Below are positions 1 to 5,061 of a stretch of 5,761 nucleotides of DNA, piece by piece. The translations under genes were made by a program, and so were the position numbers. Each line of letters begins with the position of its first letter. The stretch's first letter is position 1. The notes beneath the pieces are model-generated. The model did not search any database and was not told where the DNA came from. It saw nothing but the letters and a program-made list of their open reading frames with translations. The stretch is from an uncultured Eubacteriales bacterium (lineage in GTDB: Bacteria; Bacillota; Clostridia; Oscillospirales; Oscillospiraceae): NCBI GenBank assembly GCA_900320765.1, contig ONTN01000095.1, forward strand, positions 1-5,761, in the 5' to 3' direction.

Positions 1-744
1 CCGAAGCTCCTCGTCGCCGGAGCCTCGGCATATCCGAGAGCTCTTGACTTTGAGAAGCTTTCCGAGATAGCCCACGGCTACGGTGCAATGCTTATGGTCG
101 ATATGGCGCACATCGCCGGACTTGTAGCCGGCGGCGCGCACTTAAGCCCCGTGCCCTATGCCGACGTCGTTACCTCTACCACCCACAAGACCCTCCGCGG
201 CCCGCGCGGAGGTATGATCCTTACGAATAACGGTTATATCGCGAAGAGGATAAACTCCGCGATTTTCCCCGGCACTCAGGGCGGCCCTCTTGAGCACGTC
301 ATTGCCGGCAAGGCGGTATGCTTTGCCGAGGCGCTGAAGCCGGAGTTCAAGACCTACGCCGAGAATATAGTCTCAAACGCGAAGGCTCTTGCGGACGGAC
401 TTATTGCCCGCGGCGTCAAGCTCGTCTCCGGCGGCACCGATAATCACCTTATGCTCGTTGACCTCAGAGAGAGCGAGGTAACAGGCAAGGAGCTGGAGCG
501 CAGGCTCGACGACGTGCATATCACCGCGAACAAGAACACCGTCCCCGGTGAGAAGCGTTCCGCCTTCGTAACAAGCGGACTCAGGCTCGGAACCCCCGCC
601 GTCACAACGAGAGGAATGGGCGTATCCGAGATGGCGGAGATCGCGGACTGCATTGCCGACGCCGTGCTCGACTACGAGGCGAAGAGAGAAGATATTGAAA
701 AGAGAGTCCTTAGCCTTACGGCAAGATTCCCACTCTACGAATAA
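1..744 (+). CDS. glyA: Serine hydroxymethyltransferase, C-terminal part (5' end outside window)
   Basis: Frame 1 is open from the first base to the TAA at 742-744, giving 247 residues; the family is usually about 410-420 residues, so roughly the first 40 percent lies outside the window. The enzyme is a cytoplasmic PLP-dependent homodimer or tetramer that interconverts serine plus tetrahydrofolate with glycine plus 5,10-methylene-tetrahydrofolate, the main source of one-carbon units. Visible hallmarks, numbered from the first visible residue, are the cofactor-contacting VDMAHIAGLVAGG stretch (Asp34, His37), the STTHKTLRGPRGG motif whose Lys63 (bases 187-189) forms the Schiff base with PLP, the FPGTQGGPLEH segment at 89-99, and TSGLRLGTPA, where Arg195 matches the substrate-carboxylate arginine of known SHMTs. 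No catalytic residue is missing in the visible part and the C-terminus looks natural. Glutamate is mostly GAG (14 GAG, 3 GAA by hand count), a useful host codon reference. The identification is secure. Confidence 0.97.
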   Translation, partial: PKLLVAGASAYPRALDFEKLSEIAHGYGAMLMVDMAHIAGLVAGGAHLSPVPYADVVTSTTHKTLRGPRGGMILTNNGYIAKRINSAIFPGTQGGPLEHVIAGKAVCFAEALKPEFKTYAENIVSNAKALADGLIARGVKLVSGGTDNHLMLVDLRESEVTGKELERRLDDVHITANKNTVPGEKRSAFVTSGLRLGTPAVTTRGMGVSEMAEIADCIADAVLDYEAKREDIEKRVLSLTARFPLYE

Positions 745-859
745 TACGTCTGCCGAAAAAAACACAAGTTTATTTTTAAGAAGTAACGCTTTAGATAACA
801 ATGACGCTATATAATTAAAGCGTACTTAAAAAGCAAATATCTTAACAGGAGGCGGAACG
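745..859 (+). other. Intergenic spacer between glyA and the SLH surface protein
   Basis: This is an AT-rich spacer of 115 bases. I see no convincing GC-rich hairpin with a T run behind glyA, only weak A-run/T-run complementarity around 756-778. A TATAAT box at 810-815 and an inverted repeat around it are listed separately. The ribosome binding site of the next gene, AGGAGG at 847-852, closes the spacer. Confidence 0.6.
786..823 (+). promoter_or_regulatory. Possible promoter -10 box within an inverted repeat, upstream of the SLH protein gene
   Basis: TATAAT at 810-815 matches the sigma-A -10 consensus and lies 45 bases before the ATG at 860. No good -35 hexamer sits 16-18 bases upstream, so the promoter call is tentative and might depend on an activator. 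The box is flanked by inverted arms ACGCTTTA (786-793) and TAAAGCGT (816-823), 8 bp perfect with a 22-base spacer. This could be an operator with half-sites three helical turns apart, or a leader hairpin. The repeat is seen directly; its role is inferred. Confidence 0.4.
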
Positions 860-3208
860 ATGAAAAAACTATTGGCTGTCATGCTTTCGCTGTGCATTAT
901 CCTCGGACTCTGTACCGTCGGCGCATTTGCGGACGGTGACGAGGTATGCGTTATCGTTAAAGGCACAGGGGAGACGGGAGACCTTTTCTCTTCCGTAAAG
1001 GCTGCAATCGAAGCCTCGGAAGAAGGGGATACGATCAGGCTCCTCAAGGACTTTTTCACAAACGAGCCTATTGTTCTGCAGCACGCGCTTACCCTTGACT
1101 TGAACGGTCACAAGTATTCTTTTGAGCAGGTATCCGGAGAAGAATACAGGCATATTTTAGCTTCCAACGGTAATTACCTCACGATTGAGGACAGCAGCGA
1201 GGACGGAACGGGAACAGTCAAAGAAACATACAACGGCGAAGAGAAAGCCTTATATTTGGCCTATGGACCTCTCGTTAATATTACCGGAGGGGCATACAAC
1301 GGCGGAAATGAAAACGAATACACGGGAAGCAATACATGCATAAGCGCAGTTGAAGGTTCGGTTCTTAACATCTCCGGCGGAAGCTTCGACGGAATGATCT
1401 GCATTCTTCTAATGGGGCCGACATACTCGGACGGTTACCCTGGCGGAACAGTCAATATTACCGGCGGCACGTTTAAAAACTTCGGATGGAACAGAGCCGG
1501 AGGCGGAAGCCTTGCGGCGACCATATCCGGCGGTACCTTTAACAGCGAGGCAAGGAATGACGTTAACGAGGCTCTTGCGGAAAACTGCAAGATTGTCGAT
1601 AACAACGACGGAACGATAACGGTAAGAGAACTGACGGACGATGATTTCGTCGCATCCGTTGTCGGTGCTGACGGAGCTGTGAAGGGCAGATATATCGGGA
1701 TCAATGCCGCAAACAATGCGGCAGATGCCGGCGATACGATTCGCCTTATCAAGGATTATACTATGACGGAGGGCGATCGGATCAACAAAAAGCTGACGCT
1801 TGATCTCAACGGCTTCAGCATTATTTCCGAAAGCGGATTCGATCAGATAAATGTTGACGACGGCGGAATTCTGACTATTATTGACAGCGCTGAGTCTGAG
1901 ACCGCTGCCGTTACGGCTGTCATTATTTGCACCCCTGAAAACAGGGACGGCACAGTGCAGCAAATCGACTTCAACGGCGGCAGCTATGTTATTAAAAACG
2001 GCGGATACTTTGGAGCGGAAGGTATACTGAACTTCAACGCCGGAAGCTTTGACGGAAACATCTATCTGAGGGGCAGAGGCTACGGAACGTACTGCTTCAA
2101 CGGAGGAGTTTACACAAACTTTACCCTTAAAGTCCCCGGACCCGGCTTTAAAGTATGGATTGACTCGGATCCATATGACCACGCAAAATTCTACGGCGGA
2201 GTCTACACCCCGCTGGAAAGCGATTATGACGCCGCCTATGAGTTCGTTTCCGGGCATCTCGGCGAAGGAAAGCAAATAGTCGAAGTAGTTCCCGGCAAGA
2301 CCTTTATGGTCGGAAAGGCCGATGCGGAGATAAACGTTGAGCCCGCAGAGCTTACGCTGTACATAAACGAAGAAACCAAAACATATCAGCTCAAGGCTGA
2401 GGTAACGCCGAAGGGTCTTCCCGTTACATGGGAGAGCAGCGACACCGAGGTCGCATCCGTAGATGAAAACGGAACGGTGACCGCTGTTGCAGTTGGAAAG
2501 GCGACAGTTACCGCAAGGGTCACTCTCTATGTTGACGGAGAGGCGACAGTATTTGAGGATACCTGCGAGGTAACTGTGGCTGAGAAGATGTCCCCACCCC
2601 CCGCGCCTGATCGCGATGACGGTACCGATATCAAGGATGACGACACTCCGCTGGACGAAGAGCCGCTGCCCTTCGAGGACGTCAATGAGGACGACTGGTT
2701 CTATGAGTACGTTAAGGAAGTCTACGACGAGGAGCTTATGAAGGGCGTAGCGGGCGATAAGTTCGCGCCTTTCTCCAGCACTACCCGCGGAATGATAGCC
2801 ACGGTTATACACAGGCTTGAGAAATGCCCCGAGCCTTCAAGCGAGATGAGATTTGCTGACGTAGCCGAGACTTGGTACTACGACGCAATCCGCTGGGGCA
2901 CCGAGAAGGAGATACTCAAGGGTTACAGCTCCAAGAAATTCGCCCCCAAGGATAACGTGACGCGCGAGCAGCTTATAGCTATCCTTTACCGCTATGCGAC
3001 GATGAAGGGCTTTGATACCGAGGCTCGCAGCGAGCTTGACACCTTTGAGGATGCCGACAGAGTCAGCGGCTACGCGGTCGAGGCTATGCAGTGGGCTGTC
3101 GCCGAGGGAATTATCGAGGGAAGCGGCGGAAGGCTCAAGCCCAGAGACGAGGCAAACCGCGCGGAGGTTGCCGCGATCATGTCCCGTTTTATGAGCTATT
3201 CAAAATAA
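860..3208 (+). CDS. Secreted SLH-anchored surface protein with beta-helix-like repeats and a Big2 domain
   Basis: This is a 782-residue protein with the start fixed by AGGAGG at 847-852, seven bases before the ATG. Residues 1-24 form a Sec signal peptide (MKK, hydrophobic core, probable cleavage after AFA). Residues 41-250 and 275-450 are two related modules: each opens with a GDTIRL(L/I)KD...LTLDLNG segment, then carries short strands with a GG(T/S/A/V)(F/Y) turn, eight in all (for example NITGGTF at 199-205), which suggests a right-handed beta-helix of pectin-lyase type. Residues 489-573 are a Big2 Ig-like domain (LPVTWESSDTEVASVDENGTV). An acidic, Pro-rich linker spans 576-603. Three SLH domains follow, near 604-652, 665-712 and 728-779, with TRGM, TREQ and NRAE motifs. 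SLH trimers generally bind secondary cell-wall polysaccharide, so the product should be non-covalently anchored on the cell surface. Whether it binds glycans, degrades them or is an adhesin is unknown; I see no catalytic motif. Codon use differs between the beta-helix and SLH parts. Confidence 0.93.
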   Translation: MKKLLAVMLSLCIILGLCTVGAFADGDEVCVIVKGTGETGDLFSSVKAAIEASEEGDTIRLLKDFFTNEPIVLQHALTLDLNGHKYSFEQVSGEEYRHILASNGNYLTIEDSSEDGTGTVKETYNGEEKALYLAYGPLVNITGGAYNGGNENEYTGSNTCISAVEGSVLNISGGSFDGMICILLMGPTYSDGYPGGTVNITGGTFKNFGWNRAGGGSLAATISGGTFNSEARNDVNEALAENCKIVDNNDGTITVRELTDDDFVASVVGADGAVKGRYIGINAANNAADAGDTIRLIKDYTMTEGDRINKKLTLDLNGFSIISESGFDQINVDDGGILTIIDSAESETAAVTAVIICTPENRDGTVQQIDFNGGSYVIKNGGYFGAEGILNFNAGSFDGNIYLRGRGYGTYCFNGGVYTNFTLKVPGPGFKVWIDSDPYDHAKFYGGVYTPLESDYDAAYEFVSGHLGEGKQIVEVVPGKTFMVGKADAEINVEPAELTLYINEETKTYQLKAEVTPKGLPVTWESSDTEVASVDENGTVTAVAVGKATVTARVTLYVDGEATVFEDTCEVTVAEKMSPPPAPDRDDGTDIKDDDTPLDEEPLPFEDVNEDDWFYEYVKEVYDEELMKGVAGDKFAPFSSTTRGMIATVIHRLEKCPEPSSEMRFADVAETWYYDAIRWGTEKEILKGYSSKKFAPKDNVTREQLIAILYRYATMKGFDTEARSELDTFEDADRVSGYAVEAMQWAVAEGIIEGSGGRLKPRDEANRAEVAAIMSRFMSYSK

Positions 3209-3259
3209 ATTGCGCCGTTTTTCATAGAGATAATTCAGCGTAAGGCGGTGCTCGAGGTT

Positions 3260-3296
3260 AGGACGGACAGCTTCTGCTGCCTGTCCTTTCCTTTTT
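3260..3296 (+). terminator. Probable intrinsic terminator of the SLH protein gene
   Basis: Inverted arms GGACAG (3265-3270) and CTGTCC (3281-3286) enclose a ten-base loop and are followed by TTTCC and then five T (3292-3296). An alternative outer pairing of AGGAC (3260-3264) with GTCCT (3283-3287) is possible. The stem is short and the T tract is interrupted, so efficiency may be modest. The position, 52 bases after the stop codon, fits. Confidence 0.55.
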
Positions 3297-3315
3297 ACTT
3301 CACTCGTGATATAAT
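3287..3315 (+). promoter_or_regulatory. Extended -10 promoter of the DUF3592 gene
   Basis: TATAAT at 3310-3315 is preceded by TG plus one base (3307-3309), a perfect extended -10 element. A 17-base spacer places the -35 at 3287-3292 (TTTCCT), which is a poor match; extended -10 promoters tolerate this. The -35 region overlaps the T tract of the upstream terminator. The box is 71 bases before the ATG at 3387, leaving a leader of about 65 bases with no evident riboswitch. Confidence 0.6.
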
Positions 3316-3386
3316 TGATTTTAGATTTTATAAGCGTTTCTGCCTAAACAAATTTGCGATACAGATTCAAATAATGGAGGTTAATT

Positions 3387-3812
3387 ATGATTTCATTAAG
3401 AGGACCGAAGCTGAAAATCTTCGCCGCTGTGCTGGCGGTGATCGCGCTTGCGGCAGGTATCTATAACACGTTTATCCAATCCCGCGGCTTTGTGAAAACC
3501 ACGGCTACCATTGTAGATATTGAGCGGAACTTCGGCTCAGGAGATGAATCCGATACCTTCACCCCCACCGTGGAATATACCGTTGACGGCAAAACCTATA
3601 CAGGAAAGCTGAATCAGTCCAGCGGTTCCTATAGGATAGGTCAAACCATAACGGTGCTGTACGACCCTAATGATCCCAGCGCGGTTCACGGCGACGGTAC
3701 TTTTGGTATTATCTTTATAGCAGTGGGCGCCGTGATTCTCGCCTTTATCATCTTCACAACCGTGAAGGAGAAGCAGGGCCAGAGGACGGCGTCGACGTGT
3801 GGAAGCATCTGA
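3387..3812 (+). CDS. DUF3592 membrane protein, probably truncated by a frameshift
   Basis: This is a 141-residue product with a clear ribosome binding site, TGGAGG at 3375-3380, six bases before the ATG. Residues 9-29 form a first membrane helix and 106-126 a second. Between them is a small beta-rich domain with the DUF3592 pattern: ATIVDIERN (40-48), TPTVEYTVDGKTYTG (59-73), then GQTITVLYDPNDPSAV (85-100). Family members are small bacterial membrane proteins of unknown function. The last ten residues (QRTASTCGSI) look unnatural, and the -1 frame across the same bases reads PEDGVDVWKHL, continuing into a well-coded 110-codon frame. The simplest reading is a single protein of about 247 residues with a C-terminal domain, broken near 3776-3785 by loss of one base (a GGGG tract reduced to GGG would do it), a sequencing error, or a true split. 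No classical slippery heptamer is visible. Confidence 0.8.
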   Translation: MISLRGPKLKIFAAVLAVIALAAGIYNTFIQSRGFVKTTATIVDIERNFGSGDESDTFTPTVEYTVDGKTYTGKLNQSSGSYRIGQTITVLYDPNDPSAVHGDGTFGIIFIAVGAVILAFIIFTTVKEKQGQRTASTCGSI

Positions 3813-4129
3813 AGCAAAACGGCGTCAGCGTCGACACGAGCTTCACCGTCGGAAAGGTTACTGCCGTCGGAAAGGATTACCGCATCTTGCGCGACGGATA
3901 TGAGATAGCGAGAGCCCGGCAGACGAGCCAGTACGTCCATGAGGAGGACGCCGAGCAGCACAAGACGGCAAGCGCAATACCTGCCCAGGGCTTCTTCCGC
4001 GTATGGACCAGGGAGCAGAACCTTGACCTGGTGTTCATGACACTGCTGGCCTTTGCCCGCAGCGGCGCCGGCGATGACAAGGGCGGCAGCTTCGGCGCGA
4101 TTATCGGCACGCTGGAAAGAAAATCGTAA
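3797..4129 (+). CDS. C-terminal domain frame continuing the DUF3592 protein (-1 frame; possible GTG-start gene)
   Basis: The 110-codon frame could start at GTG 3797, overlapping the upstream frame by 16 bases. A start there is poorly supported: AGAGG at 3781-3785 is weak and eleven bases away. The same frame reads back naturally through GAG GAC GGC GTC GAC into the DUF3592 gene, so it is more likely the displaced C-terminal part of that protein. Codon use (GGC, GCC, CAG, GAG rich) is that of a real gene. No membrane helix is seen. The protein begins with VWKHLKQNGV, has strand-like stretches TVGKVTAVGKDYRILRDG (17-34) and GFFRVWTR (65-72), then a hydrophobic helix LDLVFMTLLAFARS (76-89). This order, a strand-rich part followed by a buried C-terminal helix, loosely recalls tubby/LURP-one-like barrels, but that is only a guess and I do not recognise the family. 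If translated separately, it would be a small cytoplasmic protein. Confidence 0.6.
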   Translation: MWKHLKQNGVSVDTSFTVGKVTAVGKDYRILRDGYEIARARQTSQYVHEEDAEQHKTASAIPAQGFFRVWTREQNLDLVFMTLLAFARSGAGDDKGGSFGAIIGTLERKS

Positions 4130-4201
4130 GGGAAGCGCTGCCCGTGCCAGGTCGCAGCCATGCTCATGCGCTTAGACGCCTTCGGGCAGTAAGCAAAAAA
4201 A

Positions 4202-4228
4202 TCCTCCCGCCCCGCAGGGGCGGGAGGA
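4202..4228 (-). terminator. Strong intrinsic terminator of the DUF2461 gene
   Basis: A perfect 12-bp GC-rich stem (4202-4213 pairing with 4217-4228) has a three-base GCA loop. Read on the minus strand, it is followed at once by seven T (complement of A4195-A4201). It begins about 30 bases after the TGA of the minus-strand gene. On the plus strand the hairpin lacks an adjacent T tract, with only a run of five T near 4246-4250, so it may also act weakly for the converging plus-strand genes. Confidence 0.88.
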
Positions 4229-4258
4229 GCGAAATCATTATAAAACATTTTTAGTATA

Positions 4259-4930
4259 TCACCATTCCCACCTTACGGTGCTGTTTACGAAATACCTGTA
4301 CACGGGCGCGACGGCGCGGAAGTCTCTTATAATGCGCTTGTGGAGATCGTCTGAGAAGGTGAGAGAGGGGAGAAGCCCGGACTCGAGGTAAATATTCCGC
4401 TGGTCGAGCCATAGCCGCTTGTTTTCAGGCTGAGCGGTGAACGGGCTTTTTTTGTACGTTTCCCCGCCGATCCTGAGCCTTTTCTGCTTTCTGTACGCCT
4501 CGTCCGCCGCCAGCCACTCGGGATCGTCCGCGAGCACCTTCTCACGCAGAGCCTTCATCGTTTCGTTTCCGGCCTGATACCAGCCCATGCCCCATTCCAC
4601 CCCGCCGGGTGAAACGGCGAACCAGTAGCTCGGATAGCCGCGGTACTTCTCCCGGATGAAAGAGCCCCAGATGGATTCACGGTAAACCGGGAGATCGGCC
4701 TTCTGCATCCTCGTATCGCGCCAAAGGCGGGAAATGGATTTTCCGACCTGAGGTATGCAGATAAACTCCGGGTCAATTTTCAGCATCGCGGGGGCGATCA
4801 GCTCGAATAGCTCCGCCATAGGCCGAACGACGTATTCCTCATACTCGGCCTTGTGCTTGTGAAACCATTCCCGCGAGTCCATTATGTGATTTTCCATCAG
4901 GAAAGACAGCGTTTCTTCCGTAAAAGCCAT
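4259..4930 (-). CDS. DUF2461 family protein
   Basis: This is a 223-residue minus-strand product, the usual length for DUF2461 (TIGR02453). The start is set by GGAGG (complement of 4940-4944), nine bases before the ATG. Family signatures are FTEETLSFLMENHIMDSREWF (3-23, matching the usual 'F..L..NN.REWF..HK..Y' opening), HKAEYEEYVVRPM (26-38), and the central RLWRDTRMQKADLPVY (68-83), equivalent to the family's 'RIYRDTRFSKDKTPY' block. GVEWGMGWYQ (110-119) matches the glycine-rich strand, and the C-terminal part has the DDLHKRIIRDFRAVAPVY helix. There is no signal peptide or membrane segment, so it is probably cytosolic. The family's biochemical function is unknown to me. The gene is a single unit: its own promoter lies in the divergent region to the right, and it ends in a strong hairpin terminator. 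Confidence 0.92.
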   Translation of the reverse strand: MAFTEETLSFLMENHIMDSREWFHKHKAEYEEYVVRPMAELFELIAPAMLKIDPEFICIPQVGKSISRLWRDTRMQKADLPVYRESIWGSFIREKYRGYPSYWFAVSPGGVEWGMGWYQAGNETMKALREKVLADDPEWLAADEAYRKQKRLRIGGETYKKSPFTAQPENKRLWLDQRNIYLESGLLPSLTFSDDLHKRIIRDFRAVAPVYRYFVNSTVRWEW

Positions 4931-4957
4931 AATACTATTCCTCCGTATTTTGTGTAT

Positions 4958-4987
4958 ATTATAACACTATTCAGCGGATAAACGCAA
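4958..4987 (-). promoter_or_regulatory. Promoter of the DUF2461 gene
   Basis: On the minus strand, TATAAT (complement of 4958-4963) matches the -10 consensus exactly. TTGCGT (complement of 4982-4987) lies 18 bases upstream as a partial -35. The -10 ends 27 bases before the ATG, giving a short leader of about 20 bases that contains the GGAGG site. The -35 is only four bases from the -35 of the diverging plus-strand promoter. Confidence 0.6.
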
Positions 4988-4991
4988 GGTA

Positions 4992-5020
4992 TTGACACCA
5001 AAAACCCCGTGGTATATACT
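4992..5020 (+). promoter_or_regulatory. Sigma-A promoter of the seven-helix membrane protein gene
   Basis: TTGACA at 4992-4997 is a perfect -35. After an optimal 17-base spacer comes TATACT at 5015-5020, five of six consensus bases. Transcription would begin near 5027, about 35 bases before the ATG. The -10 lies within an inverted repeat that may be an operator. Confidence 0.8.
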
Positions 5021-5030
5021 GATTATACCA
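5010..5030. promoter_or_regulatory. Operator-like palindrome over the -10 and start region
   Basis: TGGTATA (5010-5016) and TATACCA (5024-5030) are perfect 7-bp inverted arms with a seven-base spacer. The site covers the -10 hexamer and the predicted transcription start, where a bound dimeric repressor would block RNA polymerase. GntR-type operators can have similar TGGT...ACCA edges, but no regulator gene lies in the window, so the cognate protein is unknown. Confidence 0.5.
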
Positions 5031-5061
5031 AATCGCTTTAATAAAGGAGAGAACCTGCGTT

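Noticed and set aside
373..801. 142-codon minus-strand frame across the end of glyA
   Set aside because: It is antisense to the highly conserved SHMT C-terminus, has no ribosome binding site and no family resemblance.
1409..2812. 467-codon open frame on the minus strand inside the SLH protein gene
   Set aside because: It is in exact codon register with the sense gene, so it stays open only because the sense gene lacks TTA, CTA and TCA codons there. Its protein has no recognisable domain, and the sense frame has a signal peptide, Big2 and SLH domains.
3248..3466. 72-codon plus-strand frame between the SLH protein and DUF3592 genes
   Set aside because: It runs through the terminator, the promoter and the ribosome binding site of the DUF3592 gene and overlaps its start. 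Its composition is not protein-like.
3846..3875. 12-bp direct repeat CCGTCGGAAAGG, twice with an 18-base period
   Set aside because: It encodes the repeated VGK in TVGKVTAVGKDY and is explained by coding sequence. There are only two copies, so it is not an array or mobile-element site.
3877..4248. 123-codon minus-strand frame between the DUF3592 and DUF2461 genes
   Set aside because: It crosses the hairpin terminator and is antisense to a plus-strand frame with much better codon use; no start site support.
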